Shown piece by piece: positions 11,635 through 50,249 of a DNA stretch of 64,000 nt (position 1 is its first letter; the number at the start of each line of letters is the position of its first letter). Both the position numbers and the translations under genes were made by a program. Below the pieces are notes generated by a model, which worked only from the letters and a program-made list of their open reading frames with translations, did no database searches and was not told where the DNA came from. The stretch is from Oryzias latipes (Eukaryota > Chordata > Actinopteri > Beloniformes > Adrianichthyidae), in NCBI RefSeq assembly GCF_002234675.1, contig NC_019879.2, forward strand, positions 868,278-932,277, read 5' to 3'.

Positions 11635-13493
11635 TGTAACGGTTTCAGTTCATTTGTGTTTTGTTGCTGGATTTCCTGTTTTATTTTGTAGTATTTCCTG
11701 TTTCGTTGTTGTTTTGAGTTTTACCTTGACCCATTCAGTCCTGAGTGTTTACACCTGTGTCTTGTTGCCTTGTATGTATTTAAGTCCTGTCTTTCCCTTC
11801 CTCCTGTGCTGGTCCATAGTTTGTAATTGTCTCGCTCCCCCGTTTTCAGAGTTTTCGAGTCTCGAGTTTTGCCTGCCTGTTGCAGTGGTTTTGTTTTGTA
11901 GTTTCCTGTTTTGTTATTAAACCTCCATTCCCTGCATCCTCCTGCCTCCTCTCCTCTCTGCGCCTGGGTACCTCCCATTACCCCCGTAACATTATGGACC
12001 AGCCAAATATGTACCCAGCAGAGAGTGACGTTGGGTGATTTGGAGCATTCTGCCAGGAGGCAGACGAAGAACGGCCGGACGAGTTCCTCTACCCGGGCAT
12101 GAGGGACATGCGGCTCCTGGAGGCATATTGCCAGGAGAGGACCAGATGCCCCTGGTCCCAGGTCTCCGGTTCCATTTTCGAGGGGAGTCGCCTAGCCTCA
12201 AGAGGAGGTCGCCGTCACCGCCGCCCTCACCGTAAGTCCTCCCTTGACTCCTGGATGGCGCTGGACAGTCTCCGGCCACGGGCCTTCCTGGAGCCTCTGG
12301 ACCAGGACCTGTGGCTGTGGGAGGACCCTTACCTGGAGGAGGAGGGGGTCGAGTCCCAGTGGACTTTGGAGGGTCAGCTCCCCGCCTCCTTCTTCGACGG
12401 GCCTCGTTTGGCTGTGCGAAGGGGCCGTCGTCGTCGCCACCGTCCCTCTCGACGCCCCGTTTTGGTTCCGGAGGTGGAACTGGAGGCGTCCCAACCCGGT
12501 CCTGCGTCCAGGAGGGAGCCGGACCCACCACGACCCGTTCCGGCTCCAAGGAGGTTGCCGGATGCATCTCCTCCCGTCCCTGCTCCCAGGAGGGTCCCGG
12601 ACGCACCACGACCCGTTCCGGCTCCGAGGAGGTTGCTGGACGCACCTCGACCCGTTCCGGCTCCTAGGAGGGTCCCGGACGCACCACGACCCGTTCCGGC
12701 TCCGAGGAGGTTGCTGGACGCACCTCGACCCGTTCCGGCTCCTAGGAGGGTCCCGGACGCACCACGACCCGTTCCGGCTCCTAGGAGGGTCCCGGACGCA
12801 CCACGACCCGTTCCGGCTCCGAGGAGGTTGCTGGACGCACCACGACCCGTTCCGGCTCCGAGGAGGTTGCTGGACGCACCACGACCCGTTCCGGCTCCGA
12901 GGAGGTTGCTGGACGCACTTCGACCCGTTCCGGCTCCGAGGAGGTTGCTGGACACAACTCCTCCAGTTCCTGCTCCGAGGAGGGTGTCGGACCGTCCACG
13001 ACCGGTTCCGGCTCCGAGGAGGTTGCTGGACACAACTCCTCCAGTTCCTGCTCCGAGGAGGGTGTCGGACCGTCCACGACCGGTTCCGGTTCCGAGGAGG
13101 TTGCCGGACGCCACCCCTTCCGTTCCTGCCGCGGACCCCGAACCCGAGCCGCCTGCCGTGGACCCCGAACCCGAGCCGCCTGCCGCGGACCCCGAGCCCC
13201 AGCCGCCTGCCGCGGACCCCGAGCCCCAGCCGCCTGCCGCGGACCCCGAGCCGCCAGCCGTTTGCTGGTTAGACTGTAGATACCGGACGGCGCTGCCTCC
13301 CGGCCGCCCTCCGGATCCGCCTCGCCGGACAGAGCGCTCCCCCGTTTTCAGAGTTTTTCGAGTCTCGAGTTTTGCCTGCCTGTTGCAATGGTTTTGTTTT
13401 GTAGTTTCCAGTTTTGTTATTAAACCTCCATTCCCTGCATCCTCCTGCCTCCTCTCCTCTCTGCGCCTGGGTACCTCCCATTCCCCCCGTAAC
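11635..13493 (+). mobile_element. LTR element with full 5' LTR and truncated 3' LTR
   Basis: The 5' LTR (11635-11991) starts TGTAACGG and ends CCGTAACA. It is followed by TTATGGACCAGCC, where a primer-binding site would lie. The 3' copy (13335-13493) matches only the last 160 bases of the LTR, so the 3' LTR has lost its 5' part by deletion. The insertion is flanked by a 6-7 bp duplication containing TTAATG (11628-11634 and 13493-13499). No protease, reverse transcriptase or integrase is present, so it is non-autonomous. The solo LTR at 7560-7923 is the same family. Confidence 0.8.
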
Positions 13494-13532
13494 TTAATGT
13501 GCATGTGTGAAACACAATGTGTGTGTTTGTGA
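12099..13532 (+). CDS. Proline/arginine-rich repeat ORF inside the LTR element
   Basis: This long frame (477 codons from the first ATG) fills the internal region of the LTR element and runs on into its 3' LTR. The N-terminal part is charged and basic. Residues of about 145-340 are 15 copies of a 13-residue unit such as PVPAPRRLLDAPR, followed by about five nine-residue units such as ADPEPQPPA. In the same frame an upstream ATG just after the LTR is cut off by a TGA at 12037-12039, so any original longer protein is interrupted. Its position suggests a gag-like product, but I see no zinc knuckle or other gag motif. High GC and the repeats keep other frames open too. Confidence 0.35.
   Translation: MRDMRLLEAYCQERTRCPWSQVSGSIFEGSRLASRGGRRHRRPHRKSSLDSWMALDSLRPRAFLEPLDQDLWLWEDPYLEEEGVESQWTLEGQLPASFFDGPRLAVRRGRRRRHRPSRRPVLVPEVELEASQPGPASRREPDPPRPVPAPRRLPDASPPVPAPRRVPDAPRPVPAPRRLLDAPRPVPAPRRVPDAPRPVPAPRRLLDAPRPVPAPRRVPDAPRPVPAPRRVPDAPRPVPAPRRLLDAPRPVPAPRRLLDAPRPVPAPRRLLDALRPVPAPRRLLDTTPPVPAPRRVSDRPRPVPAPRRLLDTTPPVPAPRRVSDRPRPVPVPRRLPDATPSVPAADPEPEPPAVDPEPEPPAADPEPQPPAADPEPQPPAADPEPPAVCWLDCRYRTALPPGRPPDPPRRTERSPVFRVFRVSSFACLLQWFCFVVSSFVIKPPFPASSCLLSSLRLGTSHSPRNLMCMCETQCVCL
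12534..13118 (+). repeat. 39-bp tandem array (15 units)
   Basis: The unit contains CCGTTCCGGCTCCGAGGAGG and encodes PVPAPRR plus a variable six residues (LLDAPR, VPDAPR, LLDTTP, VSDRPR). Two LLDTTP/VSDRPR pairs form a 78-bp higher-order unit near the right end. A separate 27-bp array follows at about 13119-13255. Confidence 0.95.
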
Positions 13533-13905
13533 AACACAACGTGTGCATTTCCAAATTTATTTTTCATTTTTTCATAAAATGACATTTGTGAATCAGAGCG
13601 TGTGTTTGTGAAACAGGTTGTGTGCATTTCTGATTAGAGACTGAATTAACTCCATACCTTTTCGTTCTCACTCACGCGTGTGACACAAGACGGGAACAGC
13701 TGAACAGATGGGGATTCAAAGGTTTCAGGCTTTTACAAACTGTGATGTAACAGACAATAGGAACTGAATAGTGGACCAGATTTTTTTCCAAGCACTGAGC
13801 TGCTGTCACCACCGCCCCCACGTTAAATTTGCGCACCGGACAATTGCCCGTATTACCTGTGCCTAAAACCGACACTACCACTATTTCAGAAGCACTGATT
13901 TAAGA

Positions 13906-16100
13906 CAATGCAGTTTACTAGTTTTTAAAAAGTCTTCAATCATTGCTGTCAACTATCTGAATCCTTTTGTTGGTGTCAGAAGTTTAAGTAAAGTTTTTTT
14001 AGCGTTTATTTGGCAGATCAACGTTGAGTAGTTCAAACTAACAACTTATGCATTCAGCGAACACTGGCAGCTACGAATGCAACACTTTACCAAGTACAGT
14101 AACTGTCGATGTAAGGAAGACCTGATGGTTGTCTGTTTTACTTTAACATAAGGCTGTCCTGTCAGCTCTATTTCAGAGCACACATATCCTCTGTAGTAAT
14201 TTTCTTGCTGCAAATACTGATAAAACCCTTTAAACAAGTACATGTGTTTTATAGTTGAGGGAGTACATAGTAGAGAATGTCATTTAAAATTAGCAGGTGA
14301 GCAGAATCACACTGCTGCTCAGCAGTGTAGCTAACCTTTACTACTTTTGTGTGCATGTGCTTGTGTACATGTCAGTTTGCTTGTGTAGTGGTATTTCCTG
14401 TCCATTCTCCAGGGAGACAGTAGAGATGAGGACGAATGGCCTCTGGACCAGTTCAGCCCCTCTTTTCCGGTGTGTGTTACATAATAATTCTTAACAATGG
14501 GATGTCCACTTTTCTGTTGTTACTCATCTGTCCTGAGGAGATTCCATCGTAGAAGGATACTGCTGTTTTGCTGCTGGGACTCGGTTCCATTTCAGGATCA
14601 TATTTCTCTGTCTTGTTTTAGCACTCTCTCTAAGACACTCTCACATGTGTGCACACAAGCATATATTCATCTGGGAGCTGAGAGCCGCTAGCTTATTTTA
14701 GCCTGAATCTATGTAGAAATTCTGACTACACTGAGCCGGTGTTGGTACCGCAACCATTGGGCCTGCAACAACCTTTCAGGGTCCTTCGACTAGTGCTGAC
14801 GTCACATTATGTGATTGGCTGTCCGTTGGTCCGATGACGTGTCAGATAGTGGAAAAATTACGAAGCTACCATAGAAGAAGAAATTCTGATTATTAAGTGC
14901 ATTGCAGCTGAACGGATTACGTTCCGAACCCTTTCCTGTCTGCGAACACGAAGCTACGAGACTCCAACTGCTCTTCTCAGAGACACGGTTCGCTTGTGTG
15001 GAGCAGCAGGTTCTTTCAAACAGCCACAGATCTTTTTACAGAGTGGGTTGTGGCAAAATCTCTCCATAAACACTACATAGAAAAATGTCAGACACAGCTT
15101 ACAAGGAAAAATAACTTTAAATTACAAAAGGAAACATGAAATTAAAATATGTCGAGCCCGACCAGATCTCCACGCTATGTAGTTTGTCCAAGTGGGGCTA
15201 TCGTAGTGTGATGTTATCCTCATTTAAAAGGACCCGGACACCGGAACTCAGAAACTCTGAGATTTGGGTTCAGATGGACTGAAGCTCAACTTACTTTGAT
15301 TGAATCAGTCTGAGATAACCACACGTTTGAAGACAGAGAGAGCCTGTTAGACTGTGTTTAACACTAGGAGCATATTTTTCCTAAAGAAAATACAACAGTC
15401 CTGGTAAGTTACCACTGCAGAGGCAGCTGAAACTGCTGCTCTTCTGGTGAAACCCGGTGAGTTAGATTAAGATGCATCATCTGAGTAGTTGGAGAGAAAA
15501 AAAAGAGAATAAGTTCATGAAACAGGACATGGTACCTCAACGTCTTCTTTCAAAATGAACCAAATACTCAGTTGTTTCTGGTAAAATTGTACAGAGCAGT
15601 GTTTTCAGTAATCCACTGGAAATGCTAAACAGTTGACACAAGACATTTGTTTTCTTTTTGCACTGATGGCTAAAGGATGAATAGAAATAAAAAGAAACCA
15701 GCTCTGGATGTCAAACACTGGTTGACATATGCACATACCCCTGGTCCAGTGTGCACCACCAGCACTCCGTCCTAAATCTCTGAACATCTCTGTTTTTATA
15801 TTTCTGTTTGACTGCACTGTTGGCTGCATTGTTTTTGTTATTTGTTCCTTTGGTTGTGCTTTTCTCAATCCTCCCCCATCTTTCATCCCACCCGTCCATC
15901 CATCCTCTTCATACCCAGATTCCCCAAAGCTTCTCTAATCCCTCATATCAGCTGAGCCAATCGGAGCAAATGTTTCCTCTGTGTGTTTACTTTGCTCTGA
16001 GTGTTTGTGAGAGACTGCAAACTGTGAGAACAGTCTGCCGCTCGGAAACCAACAAACAAATCAAACCAGAGCAAAAAACAGCAGAGAACTCCCCAAACTT
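13906..16100. other. Intergenic stretch upstream of mylk
   Basis: No exon with both good splice borders and a recognisable protein was found. Short open frames are present but featureless. No Ig-domain exon of long-form MLCK was seen here. Confidence 0.4.
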
Positions 16101-16181
16101 GGCAGACTGAGAATAAAGGAATGAGGAGGAAGAGGAGTGAGTTTATATCTCTGCATACATGTGTGTGCAGTCCACTTTTGT

Positions 16182-16191
16182 CCATAAAAGG
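16182..16191 (+). promoter_or_regulatory. CArG box (SRF-binding consensus)
   Basis: CCATAAAAGG is a perfect match to CC(A/T)6GG. It lies 440 bases before the mylk ATG at 16631. In mouse the 130-kDa smooth-muscle MLCK is known to be transcribed from an internal, CArG-dependent promoter, so this site is in the right place for the same role. The match is seen, the function is inferred. Confidence 0.6.
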
Positions 16192-16196
16192 GAAGT

Positions 16197-16203
16197 TGAG
16201 TCA
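16197..16203 (+). promoter_or_regulatory. AP-1 consensus TGAGTCA
   Basis: A perfect seven-base AP-1 site lies six bases after the CArG box. It could also be chance. Confidence 0.35.
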
Positions 16204-16371
16204 TTTATGATGCAACCTGAACAATCTGAGTCCAGCCCTCTTGCCCGTTTTACTCCATTTGTCTTTTTGCTCTTGAACTCAGAGCTGCTGCCGCAGGAGG
16301 AGGAGTAGAAGCAGCTGGTGAAGGAGCTAGAGGAGGTGTAGAGTCTAGAGACATCTGTAGTTAGGATTTCA

Positions 16372-16435
16372 GTCTGCGGTGGCCAGACGCCAGCAACAAG
16401 CAAGACGTAGCTCCTGCAGCAGAAAGTGGCCAAAG
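16372..16435 (+). other. mylk: Possible upstream exon of mylk (5' UTR or coding)
   Basis: GATTTCAG precedes 16372 and CAAAG|GTGGGTG gives a donor after 16435. The frame entering the next exon in phase 0 is open here (basic: SAVARRQQQARRSSCSRKWPK would be its start and end, 21 codons). It has no ATG, so it is either the non-coding end of the short-form first exon or a coding exon of a longer form. Confidence 0.35.
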
Positions 16436-16630
16436 GTGGGTGACCAACTGCTGTTTTACTGCTGCTGCTCCTCTGAGCCTCCGGTGGTGGGGTGCGAAAA
16501 AAAGAGGACTTTTCAGATAGAAAGGCACTGCCGCTGAACTTTGGCTCTCTTTTAGGACATCCAGCGCTTCAAGTCAAGAAACAACAAGGCCAAGAGACAA
16601 GGGGGTCGGCCCTACTGGCAGCAACATCAC

Positions 16631-44298
<27,668 letters not shown>

Positions 44299-45655
44299 AG
44301 CAGGAGCTGGCGAGACTCAGCAGGAGCAGGATGGAGCTCGCTGTTCCTTAGCTTCAGTTCAGCTTCTCACAAAGAAATGCGGACCTTTAAAATGACAGAC
44401 GATTGTTTTGGGGGTTGGAGGAGCAGGCGGGTGGAGCTGCACACATCCTATCTGATCAGGTCTCGTGATCCAGCATCCCTAACAATGAGAGGCATTTCCC
44501 TCCAGTCTGCTCATCTCCTCCCACCACTCTCAGCTCTTCAGTAAATCGCTTCAGATGGTCTTATAAGACTTTGTGTTTTCTTTTACCAAGAAAAAGAAAT
44601 TACACCAGAAGAAAAGAGGCTTGATCAATTCACTGATGTGTTAAGCTCCACCCACCTCACAGGTATAGCCCCTCCCTCCCCACATCACTGAGCTTTCTCT
44701 TTCCTTGTCCTTTATTCTTCAAAGAAGATTAGATGTTTGTGCGTTTTCCGCCCCTCTTGGTGCCTGGAGTGATGTGTGACAGATGAGACACAGAACCGTT
44801 TCTGAAAACGCCATAAGCGGCCATCCTGGGGTTGTCAATGAGCACCACTTGAGTGTAGAAGTCATGGCTTCACGTCTTCATCCCAGACGGGTACTGCCTT
44901 GCAGCAGCGCCTCCCACGTTCAGGTAACACTGCTCTGTGGACTGTGTATCATCTTGGGAGCAGTGTGGCGGTCATGGCTGTTTCTGAGTCACGGCTGCTG
45001 ACTTCAACCACGATGAAGTGAGCCTGCTCTCTGTGGGACAGAGGAGGGAGGATCAGCCATACCTCATGACAAAAACAAACCATGTGCAAATTATTCTGTG
45101 GTAACTAATGCATTGCTGTCTAATTTTTGGTAAACATCACTGGTCCAAAGACAGCAGCGTTTCTAGATTGGGAGTGAGACGCCTTTTTTTCACTGATGTC
45201 TGTCATGATCCTGCTGTCTTACAGTTCTCTAGTCAGTTCACTTCAGTTCTTGCCTTTTTTTGTGAAGCTCCATCAGGAGAAGTTAAAGTGTTGATGACAG
45301 GAGCAGGAAACGTGTAGAGCATCATTTTTATGTCTGAAAATGTTGTCATTAGGTACCGAAGGACATCCACAAACTGCAGAAAAAGACACGAAAGTTACAG
45401 TTTGACTGTAATTCAAGTCACTGCATGAACCACCTCTCTGTAAAAAAAAGGGCACTGTTGCTCTGGTTCCCTCATTTAGTCCCTGTTTGAAACATGTGTT
45501 TTGGCTGAACATGTTAAGTTCAAAGCATGTCGACCTTTCAGAGTGCACAGCTGACTTTGCAGCTCAGACATCTCCAACCATTGAAATGGGATTTTGGGGG
45601 TGTTTATGTGGACACAAGTAATAAAATAAACGCCGCATCAGAATAAAAACGCCCT

Positions 45656-45742
45656 GATCAGAATACTCTGACCCGATCAGAATACTCTGACCCGATCAGA
45701 ATACTCTGACCCGATCAGAATACTCTGACCCGATCAGACTCG
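45656..45742 (+). repeat. 19-bp tandem array
   Basis: Four exact copies of GATCAGAATACTCTGACCC plus part of a fifth. Confidence 0.95.
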
Positions 45743-48535
45743 TTCGGATAAAGATTTCCTTCCGATCAAGAATGGGTGGGTGATGCTGATTGTTGATCCG
45801 GTTATGGTGCATGGAAACCGTTTCCTCTGATCGTGGATCATTACTGTTCTGGCTTTTTCGTCGTGTGTCGGCTGCTCTGCGGAGCGAGCTGTTGGACTCC
45901 GGAGAACCGTGTCTCTGAGCAGAGGAGCGGCTTCAGGAAGGTGCACATGCTCTGCAGGCGGCTCTTGGGTGTGGAAAATCGGCTCCAGACAGTCCTACCA
46001 ATCGTGTCCAGAAAAAATAAAGGCTGATGATTTTCGCATGTTTTTACCTGCGGCCAAGATGCACTTTGCTGAATTGCCCGGCAGTATTTTAAGTGCGTCC
46101 AAGGCTAAGAGTTGTTGTTGGTCGCTCGTATCAATCTAGCCCTAACTGTAACGCTGTCACTTCATCTGGATCCATGCAGGCCAAGAAAATGGTTCAGCAC
46201 TGGCTGCACCTATTTAGAAAATTATGTGTGAATAGTCACTTAAAGAAATACTAAGCGCACGCTCAGAAGATCATCTCGCTTCATGCTAAACGCAGCCACG
46301 TTTGTTTACAACATGCCATTTGTCATTTCCAGTGTTTTAAACAGTTCTGTGCCTGTCAAAATCCTTTATTCCGATCAAATGTGTGGCGGATGTAAACATT
46401 TGTTATAATCTGAGAAAGTTTTTCAGGGCCCATTCTAATCCAATCGTTGATCCGATTCAAGACATTTTGCACTTGTGACCGCAGCTATTCATGGGAATCA
46501 TTATTCTTGTCATGCCCAACAATATATTTAATCCAACTCTGGCATAAAAAAACCAACACTGCCATCTAGTGTTCGCTGGTGTTCCTACAGAACGACTCAA
46601 ACCACTTGCTGAAGCCAGAGATCTTGTTTCTAGTTTTTTGGGCAACACCAGAAGCATTTTCAAGCTTTATCACGAACCAGAGCTTCTCACTCCAACAAAC
46701 TCAAACATTGGTTTCCACTGATGTCTTTGACAAATTTAGACCAGTTTCATTTGTTTTATCTGTAACGGGTACACAAAACCTGTTATTGTATTACACAGAA
46801 GAATCTTTCCCATTCATGTCATTGCAAAGGTATGAACATTCTGATACCAATACAGTATCTAATTCTACACTTCTTCATTTAGTTATTTGATTTTTAAGTA
46901 ACAAACACTATACGGTTTTACTTATCAGCTGAACTTAGACTTCCTGCATTCGCTTTATCCAGACACTCTAGAAAAAACACAACATCATCAGCGTACAGTG
47001 AGCTTCTTTCATGTCGATTCTCTGTTTTCATCACTGTTTAATTTTTTGACTCAAAACCGTTTTGAGAAAACATTTCGCTGTGAATCTGTTTTAATCATCA
47101 TTGACTGATCGGCTTTAAAGAGTTTTGTGAATTTTTTGATTGGTTTTGCACCATAAATACGTAGTGGAAAGGATTGGAAGCTTGACAGCTCCCCCTTAAA
47201 AGGGGTTTCATCAGCAGCAAATGCATTTGAGCAAAAGGTGTGTAACTAAAAATGACTTGTATCTCTGCTCCTGCCATCAAAATCCTTCAATTAGTGGCGA
47301 TTTGCTGTTCTTCCTGAAAGCCCAACATATTTTCTGTACCTTCAACAAACTTCAGCTCCAGTACTATGTCCAGACTGATTGTGGCCACTAAAACCAGAAA
47401 TAAATTGTTTTCGCCATTTCAAAATTCATAATCAGGACTTTCAGTTGATTTTTTTATTGCTATCAAGCTGATATTGTTTGCTGTTTTCAACAATCTCTCT
47501 GTCCAAAACTGGAGCCTGTTTGCTCAGATGCTGGACAGAAAGGAGAAGGAAACAAGAGACTCAAACTAAAGTCAATCAAAATCACCTTCATGTATTTATT
47601 TATTTATGTTTTGTCAGCGTGATCTGGAAAAACGTTCATCAATTCTTTTCTAATCTGTGGTGTGTGTTTTTTCAAAGCTGGAGTTTTCAGTTGTTGAACC
47701 AAACGGTTTTGTGTCGCACCTGTAAATGTGTGCAGATCACTAACCAGCCGAGCGGCACCAGAGAAAGCCTTTGAGGAGAATGTCATGCAGACAAATGCAG
47801 ACACATTCATCTGCCTTGCCAAGTGAGCCTTAAACAGACTATGAAGAGCACTGGGTCAACAGCTTTTTCTCTGATGCCTTAGAGTTTATTTTAGCATGTA
47901 CCATCCCTTGGATGACGGTGATTATGCTAACTATGAGAAGATCACTGTTGACTCTGAGCATCAGAGTGAATCCCGCCAACATTTAGAAGCACTTTGTGAT
48001 GTAAAGTGTAGTTTTCAGTCTTTAACTCCCAGTTGTCAGCAAAAAACAGCAGAATCACAGAGTTTCCCAAAGAGTCTGTGGCAGAAACCGTGAGGTAAAA
48101 TGTTGTGAATTTTCCAACCGAGTGTTTGTGCTTCAGTCTAGTGGCTCCAAACTGGCTGATGTTTCCAACCTGAAGCCACACAGCATTTCTTGTGAATTCA
48201 GAGTGGGTCTTGTGTGTTTCACGTACTCTGTGTTAGGTTGGTGTGCTCAATGACCATGCTTTTTCTTTTCAACAGTTTTTTTTGTTCAATGTATTTAAAG
48301 CACAGATTTATAATTATTGTGAGCATCCGTTTTTTTTTCTCAAAGTCTTGCTGCACTTCATCCTGTCCAGTTATCCATCCGTGTTTAAAGATGGGCTCAC
48401 CCCTTGACTATTTGTTTTCTTTTTGTATTAAGTGTATGTAGATTTTTTTTGTCAAATATTTATAAATATATGAGTTTGATGAACGGCAAACTGAGTTTAT
48501 GAGACCTCTATCGTTCTTCTTACACACAGAAGCCA

Positions 48536-48541
48536 AATAAA
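48536..48541 (+). promoter_or_regulatory. mylk: Polyadenylation signal AATAAA (mylk, distal)
   Basis: Followed within 60 bases by a TG-rich stretch (GATGATGTGTGTGAAATG). Confidence 0.5.
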
Positions 48542-48600
48542 GTTTTATCACAAAGAGTCCTGATGATGTGTGTGAAATGCAGACAGCAGTGTTGAAACAC

Positions 48601-50201
48601 CTGGGGCCTCATTTATAAAACTTTGCGTAGGATTTGCGTCAGAAGTGGCGTACGGATGAAACATAGGACGTGCGTACGCACAGAAATATTCGGATTTATA
48701 AAACCGTGCACACGCACATCCTACGCATCTTTCCCTTAATAAATCACAACCGATTCTAAATGCAGCGCAGCTTTTGCGGCTTCATGACACGCCCATAGTT
48801 GCCCATAAATAGTCCGTGAAACGCCCACAAATGAATATTCATTGATTGGGAAACCATGGCAAACACAGAGAGAAAATCAAAACAACGTAACTTCACTCAA
48901 TGTGAAGTAGAAGTTATCGTTGGCGAGGTGGAAAAGAGGAGAAAAGTGTTGTTTGGAGGGCACAGTGTGGGCATTACTAATGCCAAAAAGGCACGTGAGT
49001 GGCAAACGGTGGCAGACGCTGTAAATGCTGCAGCCTCACAACCTCGGACCGTGGCCGAAATAAAAAAGAAATGGTCGGACATCAAAGTCGAGGCAAAAAA
49101 ACCTCTGGCGCTGCATCGCCAGAGTGTGTCTGCCACGGGGGGGGGACACCGGAGCTGAACCCTCTTGATGAGAGACAAGCGGCAAGAATTGGGGAATCCT
49201 TTAGTGGAGTGGTGACTGAGGCGCAGGGGGACGCCGACGCGCCAGATGCACCGGGTGACACCCCCCCAAAAGCCCGCAGAGGAAGTCGGAACCGGCTCAT
49301 AAGCCACTCGTCCTCGTTTGCCAGCAAGTCTTCTTGCTGTCTAAAGATACGTTCACTCCGAATTCTTCCATTTGCCACATCTTCTATGAGCGCAAGATCA
49401 GCCATTGTGCGTCATTACGCATTGTGATGGGGCATTTTATTTCCCTCCATTTAATTACATCTGAAAAGCTACAGATGTCGGGAATAATCGACGTGGAAAT
49501 GGGAAATTGATCAGCGCAAATGTAATTTCTTGTTGCTTTCTGAATGGTTGAGACATACGCCATACATTGTTTATCAAAAATAAAACAAACTAAAGGCATA
49601 TGCATGAATACCATAATTCTGTAGCTTATGGAGAAATGTTTTAATATGAAAACAACTTTCCCCAGTGGACAATTAGTGCGTCTGTCCGTCCGTCCGAACG
49701 CCCGCACCTATATCTGCTCCGCCAGACGGACACATTGACGAGAATATCAGTTTTGTACATTATTTCGTTCTGTTAACTATATTATTTATGAGGATGAATT
49801 GCACAACATGCCAATATTGCAGAACATATTTCACTTTTCTTTCTGCAAATAAGTGTTCATTTGAATTTCTGTTGTAATTTTCGTTTGATCTTTTTTGTTT
49901 GTTTCACTGCTGATCGATCAAACGGATGTTGGTGTAGCTGTTAATTGTCAGACTTGCTTTGTGAAGTCTTCATGTTATTTATGAGAGGCAGTATTGTCAT
50001 TTTCACTTTCACGTGTTTGTTCCATCTGCCGACGGCGTCACCGTTTCTCATTTCACCCGTTTTTGTGCGTACGCCTGGGTCAGAGCGTGAAGGACCGCAC
50101 ATTTTCCCCTCAAGTTTGCTTTTTATAAATCTCAACTATTGCGTAGAGAGTGGCGTACGCCTTCTTTTGTGCGTACGCAACGTTTATGAATGAGGCCCCA
50201 G
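48601..50201 (+). mobile_element. PIF/Harbinger-type element lacking transposase
   Basis: The ends are inverted copies: CTGGGGCCTCATTTATAAA on the left and the complement of CTGGGGCCTCATTCATAAA on the right, each followed by GCGTACG-rich sequence. It encodes a Myb/SANT-like protein as in Harbinger two-gene elements but has no DDE transposase frame. No target duplication could be read with certainty. It lies between the mylk 3' end and tp53rk. Confidence 0.75.
48856..49431 (+). pseudogene. Myb/SANT-like DNA-binding protein of Harbinger element (frameshifted)
   Basis: The first frame opens at 48856 with KSKQRNFTQCEVEVIVGEVE and AREWQTVADAVNAA, then AEIKKKWSDIKVEAKK, the pattern of the Myb/SANT-like domain found in Harbinger accessory proteins and in NAIF1/TSNARE1-like genes. 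After the G run at 49137-49144 the frame shifts by one. The continuation (PELNPLDERQAARIGES) is in the second frame and loses its end. In active elements this protein aids binding and nuclear import of the transposase. Confidence 0.75.
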
Positions 50202-50249
50202 ATCATTGTAGTTGTCGTGCATGGTGATATGTTCTGACCGTAATTCCAC

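Larger units (their letters stand above)
10560..13655. mobile_element. Inverted-repeat element nested in the hAT
   Basis: Left 10560-10597 and right 13619-13655 are inverted copies of about 37 bp (ATGGAGTTAATTC, then AATCAGAAATGCACAC). Near both ends of the LTR insertion the interior has loose repeats of GTGAAACACA.TGTGTGCATTTGTG. No clear target duplication was found. The minus-strand frames at 10694-11087 are unrecognised. Confidence 0.65.
9809..13897. mobile_element. hAT element carrying two nested insertions
   Basis: Terminal inverted repeats CAGTGCTTCTGAA (left, 9809) and its complement (right end 13897) are flanked by a perfect 8-bp duplication, ATTTAAGA, at 9801-9808 and 13898-13905. 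This is the hAT signature. Inside lie an inverted-repeat element (10560-13655) and, within that, an LTR element (11635-13493). Without these inserts the hAT is about 1 kb and shows no transposase, so it is non-autonomous. C-rich tracts lie just inside the left end. Confidence 0.85.
44299..48560 (+). other. mylk: Probable mylk 3' UTR
   Basis: No coding frame of any family is seen in these 4.2 kb. AATAAA motifs occur at about 45621 and 46016 and, best placed, at 48536. A 19-bp tandem array lies at 45656-45742, and the sequence around 45600-46440 may be a MITE. The long UTR is an inference and could be shorter if an earlier signal is used. Confidence 0.5.

Noticed and set aside
12244..13272. 342-codon plus frame with GGCWTHxDPFRLRG repeats
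   Set aside because: Shadow of the same tandem array in another frame.
12374..13627. 417-codon minus-strand frame with Gly/Ser/Thr repeats
   Set aside because: It is the complement of the GC-rich 39-bp array; it has no domain and crosses the 3' LTR.
45656..45742. CRISPR-like spaced repeats
   Set aside because: Direct tandem repeat with no spacers, in a vertebrate UTR.
44783..47822. Several frames of 60-100 codons
   Set aside because: They fall in the probable mylk 3' UTR, with no family match or splice context.
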